This document shows positions 28,057-36,376 of a DNA stretch of 64,000 nucleotides, piece by piece. The stretch is from Chryseobacterium gleum (lineage in GTDB: Bacteria; Bacteroidota; Bacteroidia; Flavobacteriales_D; Crocinitomicaceae). The notes beneath the pieces are model-generated. The model was not told the origin of the DNA, searched no databases, and was given only the letters and a program-made list of their open reading frames with translations. Every line of letters starts with the position of its first letter. The stretch's first letter is position 1. Both the position numbers and the translations under genes were made by a program. The DNA is taken from positions 69,501 through 133,500 of the forward strand of contig CAMDFX010000005.1 of assembly GCA_945897805.1 (NCBI GenBank). The letters are read 5' to 3'.

Positions 28057-28632
28057 GCTATGCTTGTATTAATTAAAGAAAAAGCAAAGTTAGGGATTTA
28101 TTTATTATGGGATTTATTTATTTTGAGGTGCTGACTATCAATTTACGTTAAACATCAAAATGGTCTTTCCATCCAAGATTTTTACTTTTCTTTCCTTGAT
28201 GAAAGTAAAGTAACAAAAGAAACCACGCAGTCGCACCGCAGGTAATCAAGTCTTCGTGATTGAACTTGCTTCCGTAAACTACAGCATTTTTAAAACTTCT
28301 AAAAAGTGACTTTTATCGATGAGCTATCGCTATCTCATTCGTTTACACTTTTTAGTGCCTTTCAAAAACCGTCCAATCACTAGGACGGCTATCTTCTACA
28401 ATATCTATTTTATTTCAAAACCTTGAATTTAAGACCTCTTACTTCAGGCGATTAATTACAGAACTATAGATTAGCAACTTAAAATTTTCTGAACTAAAAA
28501 ATAGTCTTAGCAACTCAAAATAAGTTTTACACTTTATTATAGTGAAATATTGAATTGCACTTGAAAAAGAAATAAACGAATCTTCCTGCCTCTAACTCAA
28601 TTTTTATAATTGATTTTTTATACCTTAGCTGA
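28057..28632. other. Long intergenic region with structured repeat-like sequence
   Basis: 576 bp without a supportable gene. It contains the trhO promoter box, a tandem duplication of GGGATTTATTTATT (28093-28126), and from ~28165 to 28400 a GC-richer stretch full of inverted repeats: CTAAAAAGTG 28299-28308 with CACTTTTTAG 28346-28355, nested ATGAG/CTCAT, and CCGTCC 28369-28374 with GGACGG 28383-28388. The composition differs from flanking DNA and looks like a dispersed intergenic repeat. Confidence 0.55.
28085..28092 (-). promoter_or_regulatory. -7 promoter box for trhO-lgt-lnt
   Basis: TAACTTTG on the minus strand, 29 nt before the trhO start. Confidence 0.55.
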
Positions 28633-29229
28633 ATGAAAATAATCTTGTATTTTACTCTTTTTTCATCACTTTGGTTGATTTTGTGCGCTTGTCCTTCACC
28701 CGATTTAAACACGCACGATTTGAAAGATTTGCGTAAAAACCATTATGATTTTAAAAATTGGAAAAGAAATTATTACAAGGGAATTAACTTTGATTTACCA
28801 AAAAACTTCGAAAAAGGAAATACCGATTTCATGTACAAAGCGGATGGACTTTCGAAGGTAAATTATCAATTAGGTGTTTATATTTCTGTGGAACATTTTG
28901 ATGCTAGTGAAGCTGACAAATATTCATTTTCGTTTGATGAGAAAGTTCCTAAATTAACAGCTGTTCACGAATTTTACATGAATGAGCGCAGAAATTCTTT
29001 TCAATATTTAGAAAATTCAATCAAAACCGATTTACCAAAAGGTTCGAAACTTCCTGGTTCGATGGAAGTAATTTTTGGTCGTGTAGATGAATATGATTAC
29101 GACATGAAATACGTGATTGCGACCGTTGAGAAAAATAATCAATGGTATGTTCTTCAATTTATCACAAGTCAAGATTTAGCGGCATATTTATTCGATGATT
29201 TCAAAAAAATCATTCAATCTGTTCGATAA
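28633..29229 (+). CDS. Lipoprotein of unknown function
   Basis: 198 residues. Signal sequence MKIILYFTLFSSLWLILCAC with a lipobox LCAC, so the mature protein should be lipid-anchored. The body (roughly 30-198) looks like a single alpha/beta domain with a central KNFEKGNTDFMY and a conserved-looking C-terminal VEKNNQWYVLQFITS; I do not recognise the family. The Nudix gene begins 2 nt after its stop, suggesting co-transcription, but no functional link is evident. Confidence 0.8.
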   Translation: MKIILYFTLFSSLWLILCACPSPDLNTHDLKDLRKNHYDFKNWKRNYYKGINFDLPKNFEKGNTDFMYKADGLSKVNYQLGVYISVEHFDASEADKYSFSFDEKVPKLTAVHEFYMNERRNSFQYLENSIKTDLPKGSKLPGSMEVIFGRVDEYDYDMKYVIATVEKNNQWYVLQFITSQDLAAYLFDDFKKIIQSVR

Positions 29230-29231
29230 AA

Positions 29232-29861
29232 ATGCATCCTTTTCACCAAAATTTAATTCAATTATTCCAAGCTGAACTTCCGGGTGAGGAAGCGCACAAA
29301 TCAATGATGCCAGTCAATCGACCTCTTTCTAGCGCTGCTTTGAAAGAAGCAGTAGACGCGAAAGAATCAGCAGTTGCTGTGATGATTTTTGAAGAAAATG
29401 AAATTCAACATTGCACTTTAATCCAGCGACCATCGTATGACGGAAGCCATAGTGGACAAGTAAGTTTTCCGGGAGGAAAAAGAGAATCTAGCGATGAAAA
29501 CTTGGCATTTACAGCCATGCGAGAATGTTGGGAAGAAGTTGGAATTCAGCTTTCAGACAGTCATTTGATTGGGAAATTGACCTCTGTTTACATTCCTGTA
29601 AGCAACTTTCACGTCGAACCGTTTTTGTTTTATTATCCTGAAAAACCAGCATTCAAACCAGATGAAAGAGAAGTTGAATCTATCTTCACGATCACGATGA
29701 ATGAATTGCTTGACGACTCAAATCTGGATCAAATCGAAGTGAAAATCAATGCAAATTTGACCCTTAAAAATATTCCATGTTTTAATATTTCAGAAAAGCA
29801 AATTTGGGGTGCAACGGCACTTATTTTGAATGAATTGAAGGAACTTCTAGGAAAAAAATAG
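29232..29861 (+). CDS. Nudix hydrolase, CoA pyrophosphatase type
   Basis: 209 residues. The CoA-type signature SHSGQVSFPGGKRE precedes the Nudix box, which continues ENLAFTAMRECWEEVGI with the metal-binding REcWEE intact. Homologues (NudL, fungal PCD1, human NUDT7/8) hydrolyse CoA and its esters to 3',5'-ADP and phosphopantetheine. Cytosolic, no signal peptide. Likely translated from the same mRNA as the upstream lipoprotein. Confidence 0.92.
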   Translation: MHPFHQNLIQLFQAELPGEEAHKSMMPVNRPLSSAALKEAVDAKESAVAVMIFEENEIQHCTLIQRPSYDGSHSGQVSFPGGKRESSDENLAFTAMRECWEEVGIQLSDSHLIGKLTSVYIPVSNFHVEPFLFYYPEKPAFKPDEREVESIFTITMNELLDDSNLDQIEVKINANLTLKNIPCFNISEKQIWGATALILNELKELLGKK

Positions 29862-29887
29862 ATTATGCTTATCCGTTTCTTTACCCA

Positions 29888-29945
29888 ATAACTCCGTAGG
29901 AGTGAAATATTTGTAACGACGGATGTAAATCCGTCGTAAAATGAA
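29888..29945. repeat. Dispersed-type intergenic repeat with two hairpins
   Basis: Contains CTCC-gta-GGAG and, 10 nt later, a perfect 9-bp hairpin ACGACGGAT (29916-29924) / ATCCGTCGT (29929-29937) with a GTAA loop. From memory, close relatives of the ACTCCGTAGGAGTGAAATAT text are scattered through many Bacteroidota genomes. Only one copy is in this window. Confidence 0.6.
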
Positions 29946-30036
29946 TGGATAGATTCTGTTTTGGCGTGTGTTTTTGTTTAAAAACCATGACAAAACTAAT
30001 CTTGGGGAAAGTAGCGAATAATCATAAAATAGATTT

Positions 30037-31533
30037 CTAAAATCTAAATCTCGCAAATCCAAATGCAGCAGACAAACTTTTGGTATTTTTAGAGAAGAAT
30101 GAAATTGCGTCTCGCGATGAAATCCCTATTTCATATGCACCATCTTTCAAAATAAAATTAATTCCAACAGGAATGTTAGTGGCATAAATTCCGCCACCTA
30201 AATATCCAACGCTCAATTGTAACCATTTTACAGGACGAATATCGCCACCAAAAGAAATAATGGCATTTTGAATACTTCCAGGATTTTCTCTATTGAAAGG
30301 TGCAACCATGTCAAAACCAAAATTCAAGAATTTAAATGGTTGATAACTTGCTCCGATTCTTACATTTGAAGGATTGCTTAATACATATTTCTCCTTCCCC
30401 ACCAAGGTCAAAATTCCACCTTCACGCAACATTTGATTCACAGATTCAGTGATATTGTCATTATTCAAACCAGCCAATGAAATATTCGCCATCAAAGTAT
30501 CTTTCACCGAATATACGTTTCGATTATAAGTCACAGAGCCGACATTATTGACTGCTGCAGCCACTTTCAAACGACCAAAAAAGATGGCACTTGCTGACAA
30601 GTCTATTCCGTAACCGTTTCCAACTGATGCTGGCAAACCGCCTTTATTTGTGGTATAAGTTGATAAATTGGTGGCGGCGATAGAACCATAATCCAAATTA
30701 AATGCTGGAGAAAGCGAAGAGTATAAACGCAAACCATTTTCATCGGATTCCATATTAAACATCGCCATTGATTGAATAAACCTACCCCCAATTCCGCCAT
30801 AAAGAGCAAAAACTGAATCTTTTCCAATTATTTTTCTTCCGTAGCCAAAATTGTAAGAACGCGTCCAAAGCATTTTCACGGAAGAGCCATTAGTGATTTC
30901 ACTCAATCGCAATGGCACAGCCACAGAACCTTGAATTGCCGCTGCTAAAGTATCAGGAGAAATATTTTGCGAGTTTGCAATCATCGAAGTATCGCCATTT
31001 AAAACAATTTGCAAAGAATCAAAATAACTTGAAAGTTGACCTTTGAAAATAATATCTGTTGTTTTTTGGCTCAATTTCGAGTACCATTGGTAATTTTCTG
31101 AAATGTTGAAAGCGATTCCACCGAATTTTTTTCCTTGAAAAGAAAAACCTGCCCAGTTGTAATCTGCAAAAATAGCGATACCAGACTGCGCATAACTTGC
31201 AGCGGATTCTTTTTGTTTGCTCCAATCAAAATTTTCTTTATTCTTACCAAACAATTGACTTTGCAAACTTTTAGATAAATTTTTCAATTTAGCCCTGCTT
31301 AATTCATCACTGTACATTCCGAAACCAAATTCGCTAGAACCTGTTGTAAAGCGCTTGTCTTTGTAACCTGTTCCCCAACCTAAGGCAGATGTATTGATTC
31401 CTAAACATTGATAATCAGTCAAAAAAGTGGTTGCAACACCTTTCCCAACAGCAGTATAAGCTGACCCTTGCGTTTGGGAAAAAGCAACAAATCCGAAAAA
31501 CGAAAAAACTATTGAAAGTAAAAATCTAGACAT
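30037..31533 (-). CDS. Outer-membrane beta-barrel protein, DUF5723-like
   Basis: 498 residues. Signal peptide MSRFLLSIVFSFFGFVAFSQ, then a glycine- and aromatic-rich sequence of alternating strands, ending in FGFARFRF, a terminal aromatic beta-strand typical of outer-membrane barrels. INTSALGWG near residue 50 and GIDLSASAIFFGRLKVAAAVNNVG in the second half resemble the PorV/PorP-like and DUF5723 porin-type families of Bacteroidota. Function is unknown. The minus-strand neighbour upstream (31844-33412) is also exported, but a terminator and a candidate small RNA lie between. Confidence 0.82.
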   Translation of the reverse strand: MSRFLLSIVFSFFGFVAFSQTQGSAYTAVGKGVATTFLTDYQCLGINTSALGWGTGYKDKRFTTGSSEFGFGMYSDELSRAKLKNLSKSLQSQLFGKNKENFDWSKQKESAASYAQSGIAIFADYNWAGFSFQGKKFGGIAFNISENYQWYSKLSQKTTDIIFKGQLSSYFDSLQIVLNGDTSMIANSQNISPDTLAAAIQGSVAVPLRLSEITNGSSVKMLWTRSYNFGYGRKIIGKDSVFALYGGIGGRFIQSMAMFNMESDENGLRLYSSLSPAFNLDYGSIAATNLSTYTTNKGGLPASVGNGYGIDLSASAIFFGRLKVAAAVNNVGSVTYNRNVYSVKDTLMANISLAGLNNDNITESVNQMLREGGILTLVGKEKYVLSNPSNVRIGASYQPFKFLNFGFDMVAPFNRENPGSIQNAIISFGGDIRPVKWLQLSVGYLGGGIYATNIPVGINFILKDGAYEIGISSRDAISFFSKNTKSLSAAFGFARFRF

Positions 31534-31661
31534 AAAACAAAGTAAATGCGTGAATAACAGTATAATTGAACAAAAATAATAAAAAAGATGAAGGAACTGG
31601 AAGAAATAGGTAATAATAAATTTTCTTCGAAGCTTTAAAATTAGTCTCAGACTTTCCTAAA

Positions 31662-31771
31662 CTTATAAAAACCAAAAAGAGGAGTAAACCTATGAAATTC
31701 TACTCCTCTTTCCGCTAAACTATGCTAAAACTATAAAACCCAAAAACAACTCCTATGAAAAATTGCTATTG
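31662..31771 (-). ncRNA. Candidate small RNA with its own promoter box and terminator
   Basis: On the minus strand a full TACCTTTG box (31784-31777) is followed ~105 nt later by an 11-bp perfect hairpin with a T-rich tail. No open frame of note lies between. The segment repeats the text TTTCATAGG twice (near 31757 and 31700). The alternative is that the hairpin simply ends the 31844-33412 transcript. Length and borders are approximate. Confidence 0.4.
31671..31711 (-). terminator. Strong intrinsic terminator
   Basis: Arms AAAGAGGAGTA and TACTCCTCTTT (31676-31686 and 31701-31711 on plus) pair perfectly. Read on minus, the hairpin is followed by TTGGTTTTT. Ends the upstream minus-strand transcript and/or the candidate small RNA. 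Confidence 0.8.
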
Positions 31772-31776
31772 TGGGT

Positions 31777-31784
31777 CAAAGGTA
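31777..31784 (-). promoter_or_regulatory. -7 promoter box of the candidate small RNA
   Basis: TACCTTTG on the minus strand, full consensus, not positioned for any protein gene (next start 250 nt away beyond a terminator). The -33 region reads GTTACA rather than TTG. Confidence 0.4.
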
Positions 31785-31843
31785 TATCTTTTGTTTTGAT
31801 GTGTAACATTTGATTGATTAAAAAAATGTTAAATTATTTTAAA

Positions 31844-33412
31844 TTAGTTTATTCCAAAATTCAGAAGACCAAATTTCTCTTTTCGATTGATGATTAAGTA
31901 GATCAACATCTCTTTATTTTTATAATCTACTTCAAACAATTTAGGAACAGCCAGCGCATTGGTTTCTGATCTATCAAAAAACGTATTTCTTTTAACTTCG
32001 CCATCTCTGAGTCCAATTTCAACTTTGGCAACGGTATTGGTCTTCTTTCTAAAACTTGAAGTGTAAACATTGTTATTCCAAACTCCTTTTTGATCGTAAT
32101 TATTCAAATTATCATTGAAGAAAATCACCAATTTTTCTTTTGTTACAAACCTTGCAACAGAGCTGTAATAACCGTAATCGTTGACAGAAACTTGACTTTT
32201 AGGAATATTTTTGACCCATTCAAAAGTTCCGTTTGGTTGAATTTTGTAGACGATAAGATTGTTATAATAGTAATAGAACGTGGAAGAAGTCATATTTGAT
32301 CTATAATCGTTGCTGGTAACTTGTCTGACATAATATTGTTCCAACATGCCTATGATACTTCCATCTTCCAGGGTAATTGTCTCCCGAATATCAAAATTAA
32401 ACAACTGCGGGGATGATTTACCATTTGCTTCCCTCCTATTGGCACGTTCAATATCTTTCTCAGACCAATCTTGCGTAATAAAATCTTTGCTGAAATTTTC
32501 AAATCCTTCATCGATAATCTCCTTTTTATCAAAGTCTAATCTAAAATAAAAAATCCCTTTGATACCAGAATTTCCGCGTTCGGCATCGCCATACAAACCC
32601 GTGAAAGTCATGATTTTATTATTATCTGAAGAAAATCCCATGTCAAAAATGCGCTTACTGTCTAAATCCAATTCAAACTCATCCAAACCATCTGGCGTCA
32701 CTTGAATCAAAATTGCTTTTTCCAAAGTTGATCGGTCTTTTACACGTCCTTTATCATTGGTATTGTAAATTTTACATGCAAAAAAGTAATCTCCAGTATT
32801 GGATAAATAACGATTTGAAATCTCTGAGATTTCTGGATTATAGGGAGATTCATACTCTCCTTCAGCAACCACTTCTAAACTGTCTGTAAGTACTTTGTAT
32901 CCAAACTTTTGTTTTTCATTTTTAGAACCTGGGATATCGTATTCAACACACAAAAACTCTTTGTTTTGCGAATTAATGATGTTAAAATAACCTCTTTTAT
33001 TCCAATTGTTTGGTAGTTCAAAAGATGTCAACTCAATTGCTTGGCCTTCTTGTTTGCAATCTGTACCATACTTCTGCATGTACAAAATGTTTTTTCCTTC
33101 AAATTTATCTGAAAGAAAAACGACAACTTTACCATTGATTGTTGAAATACCTTCAAAAGTTGCCAAACTTTTACCAACAACATTTTGTATTTTTCCAGAA
33201 CTATTTGCAACAAATTGACTGTGATTGGCGAGGTACATAGAACCCAACATTCCACCTTGCCATCTCAACGTGAAAAAATTGGCTCCTGAAACAGGTATAA
33301 TTTGCGAGGTAGTGCCCTTAGAGTTGGCCAGTTCACTCCATTCAATATTGTATTGTGCATTTAGAAATGTCGTCAAAAACAACAAGCAACAAACAAACCA
33401 GATTTTAATCAT
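31844..33412 (-). CDS. Exported protein of unknown function
   Basis: 522 residues with a signal peptide (MIKIWFVCCLLFLTTFLNAQ, cleavage near AQ-YN). The mature protein is rich in beta-strand and Asn/Tyr, without membrane segments, and resembles a solenoid or propeller more than an enzyme: blocks such as FFACKIYNTNDKG, IFDMGFSSDNNKIMTF, GSIIGMLEQYYVRQV and LVIFFNDNLNNYDQKG recur with similar spacing. It lacks a T9SS C-terminal domain, so it probably stays in the periplasm or at the outer membrane. I do not recognise the family. Confidence 0.8.
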   Translation of the reverse strand: MIKIWFVCCLLFLTTFLNAQYNIEWSELANSKGTTSQIIPVSGANFFTLRWQGGMLGSMYLANHSQFVANSSGKIQNVVGKSLATFEGISTINGKVVVFLSDKFEGKNILYMQKYGTDCKQEGQAIELTSFELPNNWNKRGYFNIINSQNKEFLCVEYDIPGSKNEKQKFGYKVLTDSLEVVAEGEYESPYNPEISEISNRYLSNTGDYFFACKIYNTNDKGRVKDRSTLEKAILIQVTPDGLDEFELDLDSKRIFDMGFSSDNNKIMTFTGLYGDAERGNSGIKGIFYFRLDFDKKEIIDEGFENFSKDFITQDWSEKDIERANRREANGKSSPQLFNFDIRETITLEDGSIIGMLEQYYVRQVTSNDYRSNMTSSTFYYYYNNLIVYKIQPNGTFEWVKNIPKSQVSVNDYGYYSSVARFVTKEKLVIFFNDNLNNYDQKGVWNNNVYTSSFRKKTNTVAKVEIGLRDGEVKRNTFFDRSETNALAVPKLFEVDYKNKEMLIYLIINRKEKFGLLNFGIN

Positions 33413-33446
33413 TTTAATTCTTTTACCTAAAAGTAATGATAAGAAT

Positions 33447-34802
33447 CTATTTGACCAACTGAATACCAGTATAATTTTGAGGTGTAATTTGTTTCAATTC
33501 AGTTCTCACAACATCAGCGATTTCCAAAGTGTCGATAAAATCATGAACTATTCTCTGTGTAACAGCCTCGTTTTTACGCGTCAAGCCTTTTAAAGCTTCA
33601 TATGGTTTTGGGTATCCTTCGCGACGCAAAATAGTTTGAATTGCTTCAGCCACTACCGCCCAATTTGCTTCCAAATCTCTGGCAAAGGCGGCTTCGTTTA
33701 ACAATAATTTTTCCAATCCACTCAGTGTAGATTTGAAAGAAATTAATGCATGCGCCAAAGGAACGCCAATCATTCTCAACACTGTTGAATCCGTTAAATC
33801 TCTCTGCAATCTTGAAACTGGTAATTTTGCTGCTAAATGTTCCAACAAAGCGTTTGCGATTCCAATATTTCCCTCTGAATTTTCAAAATCAATTGGGTTT
33901 ACTTTGTGCGGCATCGCTGAAGAACCAATTTCACCCTCTTTTAATTTTTGCTTGAAATAATCCATGGAAACATACAACCACATATCTCTGTTCAAATCCA
34001 AAATGATGGTATTAATTCTTTTCAAGGCATCAAAAAGTGCCGCTAAATTGTCATAATGTTCAATTTGTGTTGTCGTTTGAGATCGATCTAATCCCAAAAC
34101 ATTATTCACAAAATGATTGGCAAAAGCAACCCAATTGTGCGCAGGGAAAGCGACAAAATGCGCATTCATATTTCCTGTTGCGCCACCAAATTTTGCAGAA
34201 AACGGAACAGCCAATGCTTGCTTAAATTGTTTTTCTAAACGCTCAGAAAAAACTTGAACTTCTTTTCCTAAGCGTGTTGGGGAAGCTGGCTGACCATGTG
34301 TTTTAGCCAACATCGGAATATCTTTCCAAGTGGATTTCAACTCATCTAATTTATCAATCACTTGCTGCAACATCGGATAATATTCATTTTCCAATGCTTC
34401 TTTCAAAGAAAGCGGAATACTTGTATTGTTAATGTCCTGAGATGTCAAACCAAAATGCACAAATTCCAAATATTTCTCTAAACCGAGTGCAATCATTTGC
34501 TCCTTCAAGAAATATTCAACCGCTTTTACATCGTGATTCGTTATTTTTTCAGAATTTTTAATCCAAAGCGCATCATTTTCAGTGAAATTCAAATAACAAT
34601 TGCGCAGAGAATCGAACTTTTCTCTAGGAAAATCTTTCAAAGGTTCAACATTCGATTCTACAAGCGAAATCAAATATTCCACCTCCACTCGCACGCGGTA
34701 TTTGATCAATCCAAATTCAGAAAAATAAGGTGCCAATTCATTGGTTTTCCCTCTGTATCTTCCGTCAACAGGGGAAATTGCGGTCAACGCATTTAATTCC
34801 AT
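33447..34802 (-). CDS. purB: Adenylosuccinate lyase
   Basis: 451 residues, fumarase/aspartase superfamily. The signature loop GSSAMPHKVNPIDFENSEGN carries the catalytic serine; TSQDINNTSIPLSL and KTHGQPASPTRLG hold the other active-site residues. It acts twice in purine synthesis, cleaving SAICAR and adenylosuccinate to release fumarate. The chosen ATG at 34802 follows a full -7 box at 34819-34826. Confidence 0.98.
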   Translation of the reverse strand: MELNALTAISPVDGRYRGKTNELAPYFSEFGLIKYRVRVEVEYLISLVESNVEPLKDFPREKFDSLRNCYLNFTENDALWIKNSEKITNHDVKAVEYFLKEQMIALGLEKYLEFVHFGLTSQDINNTSIPLSLKEALENEYYPMLQQVIDKLDELKSTWKDIPMLAKTHGQPASPTRLGKEVQVFSERLEKQFKQALAVPFSAKFGGATGNMNAHFVAFPAHNWVAFANHFVNNVLGLDRSQTTTQIEHYDNLAALFDALKRINTIILDLNRDMWLYVSMDYFKQKLKEGEIGSSAMPHKVNPIDFENSEGNIGIANALLEHLAAKLPVSRLQRDLTDSTVLRMIGVPLAHALISFKSTLSGLEKLLLNEAAFARDLEANWAVVAEAIQTILRREGYPKPYEALKGLTRKNEAVTQRIVHDFIDTLEIADVVRTELKQITPQNYTGIQLVK

Positions 34803-34818
34803 AACGTATGTTAAAGTG

Positions 34819-34826
34819 CAAAGGTA
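34819..34826 (-). promoter_or_regulatory. -7 promoter box for purB
   Basis: TACCTTTG on the minus strand, 16 nt before the start codon. Confidence 0.6.
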
Positions 34827-35008
34827 ATGATTCGTTTACAAATGTTGATTCATTTTTCATCACCCATTTATCTTTATGTTAAAATTGCTGTGAAAATCAA
34901 TTAAAAGTCGATTTTCTGATAGATTTTCTGATAATTATTGCTAATAATTGGTTAACAAATTAAACTTTAAACATAAAATCCTTACATTTCGGAAAATTTA
35001 CTATCAGC

Positions 35009-35698
35009 ATGAAAGCAAAAATTTTATTAGCAGAAGATGACACTAGTTTAGGTTTTGTTATCGCAGATCAATTGCGTTCAGAAGGTTATCATGTAACGCT
35101 TTGCACCAACGGAATGGATGCTTATCAACGTTTCAATGACGAAAAATTCCATTTGTGTATATTAGATGTGATGATGCCTAAAAAAGATGGTTTCACCTTG
35201 GCTGCAGATATCAGAAAAATTGACAAAGAAACGCCAATTATTTTCTTGACAGCGAAGTCAATGACTGAGGATAAAATTGCTGGTTTTGATGCTGGCGGAG
35301 ATGATTATTTAACGAAACCATTTAGTTTTGAGGAACTTCAAGTGCGAATCAAAGCTTTATTGAAGCGTATTAATATTTTTGTTACTGAACCTGAAGAATT
35401 AATTATTCCCCTAGGAAGTTATCAGTTTGATACTGAAAATTACAAATTGATTCATCCCGATTTCGAAAAAACATTAACTAAAAAAGAAGCACAAATTTTG
35501 AAAATCATGTGCAAATTCAAAAACCAAGTCGTTGCGAGGGAAATCGTTCTCAATGCTGTTTGGGGTCAAGATGATTATTTTGTTGGACGAAGTTTAGATG
35601 TATTCATCACTAAATTAAGAAAGTATCTAAAAGAAGATCCAAAAGTGAGCATTGCCAATATTCATGGAATCGGATTTAAATTGGAGTTAGCTGATTAA
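35009..35698 (+). CDS. OmpR-family response regulator, orphan
   Basis: 229 residues: receiver domain with acidic pair E9/D10/D11, phospho-acceptor D53 (CILDVMMPKKDG), switch lysine in YLTKPFSFEEL, then a winged-helix output domain (LTKKEAQILKIM ... RSLDVFITKLRKYLKEDP, GIGFKLE). No histidine kinase lies beside it: the upstream gene is purB on the other strand and tsaB overlaps its stop by one nucleotide (TAATG), so it leads a metabolic operon. RprY-like by architecture. Confidence 0.94.
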   Translation: MKAKILLAEDDTSLGFVIADQLRSEGYHVTLCTNGMDAYQRFNDEKFHLCILDVMMPKKDGFTLAADIRKIDKETPIIFLTAKSMTEDKIAGFDAGGDDYLTKPFSFEELQVRIKALLKRINIFVTEPEELIIPLGSYQFDTENYKLIHPDFEKTLTKKEAQILKIMCKFKNQVVAREIVLNAVWGQDDYFVGRSLDVFITKLRKYLKEDPKVSIANIHGIGFKLELAD

Positions 35699-36375
35699 TG
35701 GATATATACATCTTACACCTAGAAACTGCGACAAAAATTTGCTCCGTTGCGCTCTCTTTGAATGGAAAAATCAAACAATTAAGAGAAATTCAAGAAGATG
35801 GTTTTTCTCATGGCGAAAATCTCACTTTATTGATTGAAGACGCACTAAAATCCGAAGGAATTTCAGCCAATCAACTTTCAGCGGTTTCGATTGCTTCTGG
35901 CCCAGGTTCATATACTGGTTTGAGAATCGGTGTTTCCACTGCAAAGGGTTTTTGTTTCGCGCTTTCAATTCCATTGATTGCTGTAGATGCGCTAATTTCA
36001 ATTCAGCAAATTGCGATTGCAAAATATCCAAATCAAAATATTATTCCAATGATTGATGCACGTAGAATGGAAGTTTTTGCTTCTGTTTTTAATCAAAAAA
36101 GCGAAATAATTAAACCAATTTCTGCTGATGTTTTGGATGAAAATTACTACGCAGAATTTGAACCATTTGTTGCTTGCGGGGACGGTGCAGAAAAACTAAA
36201 AGATTTGTGGAAAGGAAGAGAAATTATCTTCGCTACTGAAATACTTTCAAGCGCCAAAGGACAAGTAAATTTGGCCTATCAAAAATTCGAACAAAAAGCT
36301 TTTGAAGACGTTGCTTACTTTGAGCCTTTCTACTTGAAAGATTTTGTGATGAATGTTAAATCCAAAGCGCAATAA
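35698..36375 (+). CDS. tsaB: tRNA threonylcarbamoyladenosine biosynthesis protein TsaB
   Basis: 225 residues, ASKHA fold. ILHLETATKICSVALS at the start and the conserved ASGPGSYTGLRIGVSTAKGF block are diagnostic. It is the scaffold partner of TsaD (with TsaE) in attaching threonylcarbamoyl to A37 of ANN-decoding tRNAs; tsaD and tsaE are not in the window. Starts on the last base of the response regulator stop codon. Confidence 0.96.
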   Translation: MDIYILHLETATKICSVALSLNGKIKQLREIQEDGFSHGENLTLLIEDALKSEGISANQLSAVSIASGPGSYTGLRIGVSTAKGFCFALSIPLIAVDALISIQQIAIAKYPNQNIIPMIDARRMEVFASVFNQKSEIIKPISADVLDENYYAEFEPFVACGDGAEKLKDLWKGREIIFATEILSSAKGQVNLAYQKFEQKAFEDVAYFEPFYLKDFVMNVKSKAQ

Positions 36376-36376
36376 A

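Larger units (their letters stand above)
31534..31843. other. Intergenic region with terminator and candidate small RNA
   Basis: 310 bp between two minus-strand genes. It carries a -7 box (31777-31784) and a strong hairpin (31676-31711), described separately. Nothing else supportable is seen. Confidence 0.6.

Noticed and set aside
29847-30062. Minus-strand 71-codon frame
   Set aside because: Consists of the CTCCGTAGGAG-type repeat and part of the next gene; no protein character.
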